Source of the DNA: Congzhengia sp045635085
GTDB lineage: Bacteria > Bacillota > Clostridia > UBA1381 > UBA9506
NCBI GenBank assembly: GCA_045635085.1
Contig: JAZRBM010000013.1
Coordinates: forward strand, 248,001-312,000
DNA length: 64,000 nucleotides
Direction: 5' to 3'
Shown here: positions 7,468 to 14,993 of the stretch, piece by piece
How positions within the stretch are numbered: position 1 is the first letter of the stretch
Layout: every line of letters begins with the position of its first letter
Notes under the pieces: generated by a model
Database searches by the model: none
What the model saw: the letters and a program-made list of their open reading frames with translations, nothing else
Told to the model about the DNA's origin: nothing
Made by a program: the position numbers and the translations under genes

Positions 7468-9369
7468 ATGTTAATTGATTTATCAAGTCCTGTTGAAAAT
7501 CAAGGTTTTACCGTAAGAAGTAATTCTGAAACAGGCGAACCCTACCTTTTATTAAAACTTTTCAACATCAGCGAAAAAATTATCACTTCGCTCAATTTGT
7601 ACGTAAAGGCTTTCGATGAAACGGGAACAGAAATCGCTTCTATTCCTGTAGAACTGACCGACCTTTCGGCAAATCCTAAAGAATTTTTTGCAGAAAACAA
7701 GGCTATATCTTTAAATGACGTTCCAGAGTCTAAGAATTTTCTTGTTTATGTAGCGAATGCTGAATTTGACGACGGCGATGTCTATACAGCATCAGACGAA
7801 AACGTTATAGAGTACGACGACTCAGACGCTCCACTCCAGGATGTTCTTGCACTCAGAGAGTTAGCTTCTGATGCAATTTGCTACTCCCGCGAAAATGACG
7901 AGTACTGGCGTTGTGTTTGCGGCAGACCTAACTTTTCTGATGCCGATAGATGTGTTCGCTGTCTTCGTGACAAGGAAACTGTGCTTAAGAATTTTTCTTC
8001 TAAATCTGCTTTAAATGATGCAATTTCTGCCGCAAAGGAACAAGAAAGACAAAAAGCTTTAGAAGAAGAAATGGCTCTTATTGAAAAAAAGAAAAAAAGA
8101 AACAAAAAAATAATCACATCACTAATCGTAGTTTTTTTACTTGCGCTTCTTTCGGTGATAGGATTTTTTATAAGAATAGGCATTATAAATCTGATGGCAA
8201 ATAACGCTGTAAAATCTAAAGATTACTTAAAGGCCTATGAGCTTTATTCAGAGGTTAACAGTTCAAAGATTTCAACAATTACCGATAAAGTTATCGGTAA
8301 TACACCTTCAAATTTGATGTTTGGCGCAGGTTTTTTAGCTGAAGATGAGGAAAATTTTTATTTCATCACTCGAAACTCAACCTCACAACCCGGAAACCTT
8401 GTCAAAGAGAACAAAAAAACTTTTGAAACTACAATTCTCACCGATGCTGCATCAAGATGTCTAAACGTTGTAGGAGATTATATTTACTTTATAAATAAAG
8501 ATTCTCTTCCTTGTCGTATGACAAAGGACGGAAAAAGCATAGAAACAATTTTCGAAACTCAGCTTTCTTATATTTGTGTAGTTGGTAATGATATGTATTA
8601 CACTAAAACTGACTACGACAATCCAAAAGGTTTTACTGAAGAAGAATGTGAAATTTTAGCTTCTCAGGGTCAGATTGAAAGCTATACAAGAATTCATAAA
8701 TACAATCTTAACAAAAAAGAAGATTCATTAGTTTCTGAGGAAAAAGTTCATGCTTTTTCGCTCTACGGCGACCGTATATATTATCTGACGCCAAGTGATA
8801 GCGAAGATACATGGGCAATGTCAAATCTCAAATCTATGAACATAAACGGCAAAGATATCGTCACGCATTATGACTCCCCTGTTGTAAATTTCCTTGTTAA
8901 AGATGATGTTTTATACTTTATACCTGCCTTTGATGAAAGCATAAAGGGTTCACAGATTACCGACGTTTCTGCGTTTGATTATTCAATTTACGCTTTAAAG
9001 CTAGATACAGGCGAAACAAGAAAAATATCATCTGATTCAGACCTCATTATGGATATGAATGTTTCTGAAGATTCCATCGTCATGATAAGTTTTGACCGTG
9101 AAAAGTTCTTGGCTGCATATTCAGGAACAGCTGAAGGTGCGACATTCCCCGAAGCAGAATTAAAGATATATATCACACAAGTTGGTATGATAAAGACCGT
9201 TGCTTCGTACGATGCATCTGCAATTAACGTAATCCGAAATGAGATATTCTTCATTTTATCAGATGGTACAATGGCAAGAACGTTTATCGGAGATCCAAAT
9301 GTTAAAATCATCGCCGAAGACGGCACTTCAGTACTACAAATGCACGAAGAAACACCAATAGAAGAATAA
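7468..9369 (+). CDS. zinc-ribbon membrane protein with large extracytoplasmic DUF5050-like domain
   Basis: No enzymatic function is recognised. The 633-aa protein has four parts. Residues 1-120 form an all-beta domain (FxLD-like). Then comes a four-cysteine ribbon, C149-x-C151 and C162-x2-C165 (WRCVCGRPN and RCVRCL), resembling RanBP2-type fingers. A Lys/Glu-rich helix (about 185-213) leads into one membrane helix (about 214-238). The rest, about 390 residues, has repeated YFI/YYL strand motifs (DNYIYFINKD, GDRIYYLTPSD, DDVLYFIPA) typical of DUF5050/beta-propeller proteins. The positive-inside pattern puts the ribbon in the cytoplasm and the propeller outside. It is monocistronic, with its own promoter and a shared terminator, and it occupies the place next to rpmH where dnaA often lies. 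Confidence 0.7.
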   Translation: MLIDLSSPVENQGFTVRSNSETGEPYLLLKLFNISEKIITSLNLYVKAFDETGTEIASIPVELTDLSANPKEFFAENKAISLNDVPESKNFLVYVANAEFDDGDVYTASDENVIEYDDSDAPLQDVLALRELASDAICYSRENDEYWRCVCGRPNFSDADRCVRCLRDKETVLKNFSSKSALNDAISAAKEQERQKALEEEMALIEKKKKRNKKIITSLIVVFLLALLSVIGFFIRIGIINLMANNAVKSKDYLKAYELYSEVNSSKISTITDKVIGNTPSNLMFGAGFLAEDEENFYFITRNSTSQPGNLVKENKKTFETTILTDAASRCLNVVGDYIYFINKDSLPCRMTKDGKSIETIFETQLSYICVVGNDMYYTKTDYDNPKGFTEEECEILASQGQIESYTRIHKYNLNKKEDSLVSEEKVHAFSLYGDRIYYLTPSDSEDTWAMSNLKSMNINGKDIVTHYDSPVVNFLVKDDVLYFIPAFDESIKGSQITDVSAFDYSIYALKLDTGETRKISSDSDLIMDMNVSEDSIVMISFDREKFLAAYSGTAEGATFPEAELKIYITQVGMIKTVASYDASAINVIRNEIFFILSDGTMARTFIGDPNVKIIAEDGTSVLQMHEETPIEE

Positions 9370-9370
9370 C

Positions 9371-9408
9371 AAAAACCAGAGCTGACTATTAGTCGGCTCT
9401 GGTTTTTT
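9371..9408. terminator. bidirectional terminator
   Basis: Hairpin with 17-base arms (9371-9387 and 9391-9407, one G-T pair) around a 3-base loop, flanked by A5 and T6 so it works both ways. It ends the 7468 gene and, on the minus strand, xerD, whose stop codon lies inside it. Confidence 0.85.
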
Positions 9409-10285
9409 ATGCTCTTGGATGTGCTTTTAAATATATATCCTTTAAGTTTTTATTTACTATTTTTGTGTATAGCTGTGTCGATGATATGTCTGAATAACCC
9501 ATCATTGTTTGTATAGAATGAATATCAGCACCGTTTTCAAGCAGATGCACCGCAAAAGAATGTCTTAAAGTTTTTGGTGTTATATGTTTTTCGATCTTGG
9601 CATTTTCAGCGTAAAACTTAACTATTTTCCAAAATCCCTGCCTTGTCATACGGTTTCCGTTCATACTGACAAACAGTGCCGCTTCTCCATCCTTTGCTAT
9701 GTTTTTTCTGGTTGTGTTTAAATAATTTTCTAAAGCTAAAAGCGAAGGTCTTCCCAAAGGAATTATACGTTCTTCGTTTCCTTTTCTGCATCTGATATAT
9801 CCTATGCTTGCGTTAACATCACCAAGATTTAAATCGATTAATTCTGTCGCTTTTATGCCCGTTGCATACAAAACCTCGAGCATCGCTTTATCCCGAATTG
9901 ACTTTGCATCGTCCCCTGAAGGCTGATCTAAAAATTTAGTTACTTCGTCTGATGTTAATGTTTCGGGCAGGTTTCGCTCTATTTTGGGCGGTTTAAGTAA
10001 TAACGCAGGGTTTTCTTTGACTAATCCGTTTGATAATAAATACTCAAAAAAATATCTCATAGAGGCTATGTTTCTGGCGATTGTTGATGGTGATTTTTTT
10101 CCTTTTTCAAGTTGTTTGATAAAGGATGACAATACTTTTTTATCTGCTTTTTTTATATTTTTTATCCTTTTTTCATACAGATAATCAATAAACTTCTCTG
10201 CATCTGAAAAATATGCCGATGCTGTATTTTTATGAATATTATTTTTGTTAAGATATTTTCCGTATTGTCCTAAAAGTTTTATCAT
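9407..10285 (-). CDS. XerD-like tyrosine recombinase with atypical catalytic residues
   Basis: Tyrosine recombinase of the XerC/D family (292 aa): core-binding domain about 1-95, catalytic domain about 105-290, ending KAHPRA exactly like XerD. Family members resolve chromosome dimers at dif. Against the six-residue XerD active site I read K145 in ATGIKATEL where Arg is expected, K168 in CRKGNEER (conserved), K238 in TPKTLRH where His is expected, R241 (conserved), Y264 in GYSD where His is expected, and the nucleophile Y273 (STQLYTK, conserved). Three of six are changed, which is unusual. The gene follows spoIIM by 12 bases, the same pairing as Bacillus spoIIM-ripX, so orthology to XerD is likely even if activity is altered. 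Confidence 0.85.
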   Translation of the reverse strand: MIKLLGQYGKYLNKNNIHKNTASAYFSDAEKFIDYLYEKRIKNIKKADKKVLSSFIKQLEKGKKSPSTIARNIASMRYFFEYLLSNGLVKENPALLLKPPKIERNLPETLTSDEVTKFLDQPSGDDAKSIRDKAMLEVLYATGIKATELIDLNLGDVNASIGYIRCRKGNEERIIPLGRPSLLALENYLNTTRKNIAKDGEAALFVSMNGNRMTRQGFWKIVKFYAENAKIEKHITPKTLRHSFAVHLLENGADIHSIQTMMGYSDISSTQLYTKIVNKNLKDIYLKAHPRA

Positions 10286-10297
10286 AACTAAAACTCC

Positions 10298-10897
10298 TTA
10301 AATTATAGCTCTTGCCAGCAACGGCTCAACATATGCCTGAATCAGTGCCGCAACGCTTGATAGCGCCAAACAACATATACCATATACAAACGACATAATA
10401 GCCCGTGCTTTAATATTTTTTGTTCCTTTAGAAAAAGAATATGCATTTTTAACACAATAAAGCGAATACGCAGTAAAGCACGGAACAAGTATTGATGCAT
10501 GTGGCAACACCAGGCAGAATAAGAGCAAAAATGCTTTAGGGCCTAAAACATAAAACGAAGAAACAAAAACTATCCCATACGAAAATCCTTTAAAAAAAAC
10601 ATAAAACAGCGCTCCCGGGCTGCCTATTACAGACAGGGATAAAAAAAACAAAAGACAAACAGCTTTTAAATAACCTAAGATAGCGATGCTAAACGTTTTT
10701 TCAGAATCAACGGTATAATTTTTTATAGCCATAAAAAAATCGTCTATGTAAAGCTTTATTTCACCTTCTAGCCCCGAAGAAACATTTAAAATATACGAAA
10801 GTGCAACCCCTGCAAAAAATACCGCAAAAATCAAAATATATCCTTTAATATTATTGCTTAATACCTGTTTTATTTCGTGCTTTAGTTTTTCAATCAT
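10298..10897 (-). CDS. spoIIM: stage II sporulation protein M homologue
   Basis: Polytopic membrane protein (199 aa) of the SpoIIM family. In the DMP complex (SpoIID-SpoIIM-SpoIIP) it drives septal thinning and engulfment during endospore formation. Visible features: a short basic N-terminus, a membrane helix at about 18-38, an outer loop of about 45 residues, then a four-helix block (about 66-195) containing the FFKGFSYGIVFV segment and LVLPHASILVPCF. The ribosome site GAGGGG lies a few bases before the ATG. Location directly upstream of the XerD homologue supports the call. It is the best single sign that the organism belongs to a sporulating lineage. Confidence 0.85.
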   Translation of the reverse strand: MIEKLKHEIKQVLSNNIKGYILIFAVFFAGVALSYILNVSSGLEGEIKLYIDDFFMAIKNYTVDSEKTFSIAILGYLKAVCLLFFLSLSVIGSPGALFYVFFKGFSYGIVFVSSFYVLGPKAFLLLFCLVLPHASILVPCFTAYSLYCVKNAYSFSKGTKNIKARAIMSFVYGICCLALSSVAALIQAYVEPLLARAII

Positions 10898-10976
10898 AAA
10901 ACCCCTCTTTTCATATCATGATACTGCTCGTACAATATTTTATGTGAAAAAAGGGATTTAAGAACGTTATATTATC

Positions 10977-12416
10977 TTATTTTGAGTATTTTTTTAAAAG
11001 CTCATCTTTCATATCCCAAAGCTTTGGAGATAAATCTACATAATACTTATGAGGAAATTCAAATCGCTTAACCTCATCCCAGAGTCTTTCTACTTCTACT
11101 TTACAATGTTTTTTTATTTCGTGAACATTTGGAGATTTATATACTTTTTCACCTTTTGAGTATATCTGCTTTGTGAGCAACTCGGCAGTAAAATTAGAAA
11201 TCATTTTTCTTTTCCAAGTATGCTCGGGGTCAAAAATCTCGTAAGGAACGCTTATATCTATTGTTTCATCAAACATAGTAATAACATCAGCAATAGCTTC
11301 CCCTGATTCATTAGAAAAAAGTCTGTAAACCTTTTTAAAACCGGGATTAGTTATTTTTTCGGTGTTTTCACTGATTTTAATCTTAGGTATAATTTCTCCG
11401 TTCTTTTCTATAGCAGAAAGCTTATAAACGCCGCCAAAAACAGGCTCGGATTTGGATGTAATAAGTCTTTCGCCGACACCAAACGAATCAATTTTCGCGC
11501 CCTGCAGTAACGTGTCACGGATTATATATTCATCCAAAGAGTTAGATGCAGTAATAGTGCAATCTGTATATCCTGCATTATCAAGCATAATTCTTGCTTT
11601 TTTTGAAAGATAAGCAATATCTCCTGAATCAATTCTTATGCCTTTTGGTCTTTTTCCCATAGGTTTTAAGACTTCATCAAATACCTTTATCGCATTCGGC
11701 AGGCCTGACTTTAAAACATTATAGGTGTCAACTAAAAGTGTGCACGAATCAGGATAGGTTTTTGCATAGGCACAAAATGCGTCATATTCATTGTCAAAGA
11801 GCTGAACCCAGCTATGTGCCATAGTGCCGAGCGCAGGTATATTGTCATCACGATCAGAAATCGTACAAGCTGTACCACAACAACCTGCAATATATGCAGC
11901 TCTTGCGCCCAAAACAGCACCACTATACCCTTGCGCACGTCTTGAGCCAAATTCCATTACCGCTCTTCCCTCTGCTGCTCTTACAATTCTGTTTGCCTTT
12001 GTTGCAATAAGCGACTGATGGTTTATTGTAAGCAAAATCATCGTTTCGATAAATTGAGCCTGAATAACAGGGCCTTTTACGGTAATAATTGGCTCGTGGG
12101 GAAAAATAGGCGTTCCTTCAGGAATCGCCCAAACGTCACACTCAAATTTAAAATCATTAAGATACTGCAAAAATTCTTCGGAAAAAATCTTCTTTTTTCT
12201 CAAAAAATCTATATCTTCTTCAGTAAATTTGAGATTATCAAGATAATCTATCAACTGCTCAAGTCCTGCCATTATGGCAAACCCACCATTATCAGGCACT
12301 CGTCTGAAAAACATATCAAAATATGCAATTTCATCCTTTAGTCCATGCTCGAAATAACCGTTTGCCATCGTAATTTCATAAAAATCGGTTAGCATAGTTA
12401 AATTTTCTTTTGTCAT
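10977..12416 (-). CDS. pncB: nicotinate phosphoribosyltransferase
   Basis: Converts nicotinate, PRPP and ATP to nicotinate mononucleotide in NAD salvage (Preiss-Handler route), in the cytosol. The 479-aa protein starts MTKENLTMLTDFYEITMANGY, contains FRRVPDNGGFAIMAGL, EFGSRRAQGYSGAVLGARAA, the GTMAHSWVQLFDNEYDAF segment and the PRPP-contact region RIDSGDIAYLSKKAR, all typical of the clostridial long form. The start has GGAGAG about 9 bases upstream. Spacing to spoIIM (79 bases) suggests a separate transcript. No other NAD gene is adjacent. Confidence 0.95.
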   Translation of the reverse strand: MTKENLTMLTDFYEITMANGYFEHGLKDEIAYFDMFFRRVPDNGGFAIMAGLEQLIDYLDNLKFTEEDIDFLRKKKIFSEEFLQYLNDFKFECDVWAIPEGTPIFPHEPIITVKGPVIQAQFIETMILLTINHQSLIATKANRIVRAAEGRAVMEFGSRRAQGYSGAVLGARAAYIAGCCGTACTISDRDDNIPALGTMAHSWVQLFDNEYDAFCAYAKTYPDSCTLLVDTYNVLKSGLPNAIKVFDEVLKPMGKRPKGIRIDSGDIAYLSKKARIMLDNAGYTDCTITASNSLDEYIIRDTLLQGAKIDSFGVGERLITSKSEPVFGGVYKLSAIEKNGEIIPKIKISENTEKITNPGFKKVYRLFSNESGEAIADVITMFDETIDISVPYEIFDPEHTWKRKMISNFTAELLTKQIYSKGEKVYKSPNVHEIKKHCKVEVERLWDEVKRFEFPHKYYVDLSPKLWDMKDELLKKYSK

Positions 12417-12580
12417 AATCCGCTCTCCAATTGTTTTAGGATATTAACTACAATCTTTTTAATTTTTTATATTTAAATTAAATATCGAGTTGCCAACTAA
12501 TATATCAACATTATATCACCTGAATATGATAATAATATAACATATATGCTTAAATTTTACAAGATTTTTTTATTTTTTAT

Positions 12581-12609
12581 TTTACTTATACAAAAAGATG
12601 TGATATAAT
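12581..12609 (+). promoter_or_regulatory. promoter of the 12640 gene
   Basis: TATAAT at 12604-12609 with an extended TGA before it and a weak -35 (TTTACT, 12581-12586) at 17 bases. The rest of the 220-base gap to pncB is very AT-rich, with no further element I can support. Confidence 0.45.
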
Positions 12610-12639
12610 TAATTTATATTTTTATTAGGAGGTATGTTC

Positions 12640-12996
12640 ATGGATAGAATAATCTCAGAAATTAAAAACACAGCGGATAAAGTTGTGAAAAAATCAGGGG
12701 AACTGGTTGAAATGTCAAAAACAAAGCTTAACATTCTTAACACAAAGTCAAGTATTGACCAAAACTTTAAAGTTTTAGGCGAGCTCGTCTACAATTCACA
12801 AAAAGAAGATTCTGATATCACTTCCGAAAAATTAGAAGAAGTAATTAAAGAGATAGACGCTTTGTATGAAAAGCTTGCCCAGCTTGATGAAGCTTATGCA
12901 AACCTCGGCAACAAAAAAATTTGCCCCAACTGCAAAAAGGCAAATGACAGTAATGCCTCATTCTGCTGCAATTGCGGATTTGATTTTGCTGACTAA
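12640..12996 (+). CDS. small coiled-coil zinc-ribbon protein
   Basis: A 118-aa protein of unknown role. Residues 1-85 are predicted helical and charged (ISEIKNTADKVVKKSGELVE onward, then an Asp/Glu/Lys-rich heptad-like stretch). The C-terminus is a zinc ribbon with CPNC near residue 93 and CCNC about 12 residues later, ending GFDFAD. No membrane helix or signal is visible. An ATG at 12634 directly abuts the AGGAGG, so the ATG at 12640, 8 bases from it, is the likely start. Small proteins of this shape are common in Clostridia beside membrane or stress genes. Here it is monocistronic and followed by tRNA-Arg. Confidence 0.75.
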   Translation: MDRIISEIKNTADKVVKKSGELVEMSKTKLNILNTKSSIDQNFKVLGELVYNSQKEDSDITSEKLEEVIKEIDALYEKLAQLDEAYANLGNKKICPNCKKANDSNASFCCNCGFDFAD

Positions 12997-13037
12997 ATAA
13001 TAAAACATTTAAGGCTTGTATGAACAAGCCTTATTAT

Positions 13038-13114
13038 GCGCCTGTAGCTCACATGGATAGAGTGACAGACTCCGACTCTGTAGGCAGTGCGTTCGAATCG
13101 CATCAGGCGCACCA
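13038..13114 (+). tRNA. tRNA-Arg (anticodon CCG)
   Basis: Full cloverleaf: 7-bp acceptor GCGCCTG/CAGGCGC, D arm, anticodon stem ACAGA/TCTGT around loop CTCCGAC (anticodon CCG, reads CGG), T arm GTGCG/CGCAT with TTCGAAT loop, and an encoded CCA. It is 77 bases long. Confidence 0.93.
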
Positions 13115-13143
13115 TTTTTTATTTACATTTTATGGAGGCAATA

Positions 13144-14094
13144 ATGAAATTAGTTTTTCTGGATGCTAAAACTTTAGGCGATGATTTGGACTTTTCTGAA
13201 TTTAATGAATTAGGCGAACTTCATATATATGACAACACTTCTCAAGATGATGTCGCCGATGTAATTAACGATGCCGATGTTGTCATTTTAAATAAATTAA
13301 AGCTCAACGAAAGCAATTTAAAATCTGCAAAAAATTTAAAACTCATATGCGTTACAGCTACGGGTTATGACAATATTGATATCGAATATTGCAAAGCTAA
13401 TGGTATTGCTGTATGTAATGTTGTAGGCTACTCTTCTAACAGCGTAGCGCAGCTCACTGTTGCTATGGCTCTGAGTCTTTATACAAATTTAGCAGACTTT
13501 ACTGAGTATGTAAACGACGGAAGCTACACAAACAGCAACGTTGCAAACAAGCTAACACCTGTTTATCACGAAATATCAGGAAAAATCTGGGGCATTGTCG
13601 GACTCGGAGCTATTGGAAGAAATGTAGCAAATATTGCAAATGCCTTGGGTTGCAAGGTTATTGCATATAAAAGAACACCAGATAACACAATTCCATGCTG
13701 CAACCTTGCATATTTGTTTAAAAAAGCAGATATCATTTCTGTGCATCTTCCACTTACCTCTAAAACTAAGGGTCTTATAGACGAAGAATTAATCTCCTCT
13801 ATGAAAGAAAATGCTATTTTTATAAATGTTGCACGAGGTGCTATAACAGACGAGGAAGCTTTGGCAAAAGCTGTCCTAGAGGGCAAAATAGGCGGCATTG
13901 GCATAGACGTATACTCCAGCGAGCCCTTTGCTACAACTCATCCGTTTTATCAGCTGATCGGCAACAAAAGAGCACTCTTTACTCCGCATATGGCGTGGGG
14001 CGCTTACGAGTCCAGAGTTCGCTGTTTAGAACAAGTACTTTTAAATATCAAAACTTTCTTTTCTGGCGGCATAAAAAACAGAGTTGATATTTAA
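13144..14094 (+). CDS. D-isomer 2-hydroxyacid dehydrogenase (glycerate/hydroxypyruvate reductase-like)
   Basis: NAD-dependent oxidoreductase (316 aa). The Rossmann motif VGLGAIGRNVANIA lies near residue 148. The catalytic Arg is in NVARGAI, the Glu in DVYSSEPF and the His in FTPHMAWGAYESR. The last segment is characteristic of the hydroxypyruvate/glycerate dehydrogenase branch, though formate, lactate or other 2-hydroxyacids cannot be excluded. The open frame runs back into the tRNA-Arg gene, but the ATG at 13144 has TGGAGG 5 bases upstream and starts the family-typical MKLVFLDAKTL. It is probably monocistronic; no serine or glycine pathway gene is adjacent. Confidence 0.88.
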   Translation: MKLVFLDAKTLGDDLDFSEFNELGELHIYDNTSQDDVADVINDADVVILNKLKLNESNLKSAKNLKLICVTATGYDNIDIEYCKANGIAVCNVVGYSSNSVAQLTVAMALSLYTNLADFTEYVNDGSYTNSNVANKLTPVYHEISGKIWGIVGLGAIGRNVANIANALGCKVIAYKRTPDNTIPCCNLAYLFKKADIISVHLPLTSKTKGLIDEELISSMKENAIFINVARGAITDEEALAKAVLEGKIGGIGIDVYSSEPFATTHPFYQLIGNKRALFTPHMAWGAYESRVRCLEQVLLNIKTFFSGGIKNRVDI

Positions 14095-14155
14095 AATATG
14101 ATGTGTGGCTTTTTGTTTCATTTTTTACATTTTCGTTTCATTTTGTAAAAAAGTG

Positions 14156-14184
14156 TTGTATTTTATCTGATTTGCTGTTATTAT
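14156..14184 (+). promoter_or_regulatory. promoter of the XRE regulator
   Basis: TTGTAT (14156-14161), 17 bases, TATTAT (14179-14184) with an extended TGT before the -10. The -10 runs into a 16-bp inverted repeat, so the predicted start near 14191 falls inside the palindrome. Confidence 0.55.
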
Positions 14185-14227
14185 TAGATTAAAGTTCAAG
14201 AAATTTGAACTTTAATCTAATTTTTTT
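14184..14227 (+). promoter_or_regulatory. 16-bp perfect inverted repeat upstream of the XRE gene
   Basis: Arms 14184-14199 and 14205-14220 (TTAGATTAAAGTTCAA and its complement) match at every base around a 5-base loop; seven T follow. It can be read as a terminator for the dehydrogenase gene or as an operator over the start of the XRE transcript. The overlap with the -10 favours an autoregulatory operator, but both roles are possible. Confidence 0.6.
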
Positions 14228-14239
14228 GACGGTGGTTTT

Positions 14240-14635
14240 ATGAATAGTGACAGACACATTGTATTTTCTAAAAGATTAAAACAATTAAGACTCGCAGCTC
14301 ATCTGACACAGACAAAACTTGCAAAAGAGATAAATGTTTCAAGAAGTTGTCTTGCAAACTATGAAACTGGCAAGAGATTTCCCGATGCCGATATTTTATC
14401 TATTATTTCCGATTTTTTTAAAGTAAGTGTTGACTATCTTATAACAGGTAACCCTTCTTCTCTTTTAAGAAGGGAGTATAACAACGACATTACTGAATTG
14501 TTAAAAGAGGTTTCAATAAGTGGAAAGCTTGATATATCTAACATTTCTCCACTCTCTAAAATTGCACTTTTTGAATTTTATCATTTTTTAGAAGAACAAG
14601 AGCAGTATCAATTAAACAGAGAGTGTGCACAGTAG
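14240..14635 (+). CDS. XRE-family transcriptional regulator
   Basis: A 131-aa DNA-binding protein with an N-terminal Cro/CI-type HTH (about residues 10-65: LKQLRLAAHLTQTKLAKEI, then VSRSCLANYETGKRFPDADIL and the closing VSVDYLITG). The remaining 65 residues are predicted helical and probably form a dimerisation region. The ribosome site is GGTGG. The 16-bp palindrome just upstream suggests autoregulation. Nothing nearby looks like a toxin or phage gene, so it is more likely a chromosomal regulator of the SlrR/SinR-like shape than an antitoxin; its target is unknown. Confidence 0.85.
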   Translation: MNSDRHIVFSKRLKQLRLAAHLTQTKLAKEINVSRSCLANYETGKRFPDADILSIISDFFKVSVDYLITGNPSSLLRREYNNDITELLKEVSISGKLDISNISPLSKIALFEFYHFLEEQEQYQLNRECAQ

Positions 14636-14641
14636 CAAAAG

Positions 14642-14678
14642 GAGGGTGTAGAAAAATGAAATCATTTTCTGCACCCTC
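14642..14678. terminator. bidirectional terminator between XRE and PqqD-like genes
   Basis: Hairpin with arms GAGGGTGTAGAAAAATGA (14642-14659) and TCATTTTCTGCACCCTC (14662-14678). One T-G pair and one bulged A are present. T-rich on the plus side (ATCTTTTC) and CCTTTTG on the minus side. It lies between two convergent genes. Confidence 0.65.
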
Positions 14679-14684
14679 ATCTTT

Positions 14685-14993
14685 TCACCATGTAATGAAT
14701 TTATATTCCCTTAGTGTATTAAAATATTTTTTAATTCTTTCGTTTAGAGGATATACACTTTTGCCAAAGTTATTTTCCAGTTCTTTTGCAATCTCCTCCA
14801 AAGTTTTTACTCCATCAATCCTCTGCCAGATAAAGCTTCCTATTTCATCAAGATGAATTGTGGTTTTTTTTGGTTTTTTTAAAAGCTTTTGCATTAAGAA
14901 ATTCATTATGCCTTTATTTTCAACTATTATGTTTATTTTTTCGTTATCAATAACCCAACACAAAGTTTGAGCAATTTTTGGTACACTATTCAA
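14685..14993 (-). CDS. PqqD-like small protein overlapping the OPT transporter gene
   Basis: A 102-aa protein of the PqqD fold. The core is TTIHLDEIGSFIWQRIDGVKTLEEIAKELENNFG, with the two winged-helix halves typical of peptide chaperones that hand precursor peptides to radical SAM enzymes. No radical SAM gene or precursor peptide is visible here. Instead its start overlaps the end of the OPT transporter gene by 8 bases, implying coupled translation. It may act as a peptide-binding accessory to the transporter, but this is inference only. A bidirectional terminator follows. Confidence 0.75.
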   Translation of the reverse strand: MNSVPKIAQTLCWVIDNEKINIIVENKGIMNFLMQKLLKKPKKTTIHLDEIGSFIWQRIDGVKTLEEIAKELENNFGKSVYPLNERIKKYFNTLREYKFITW

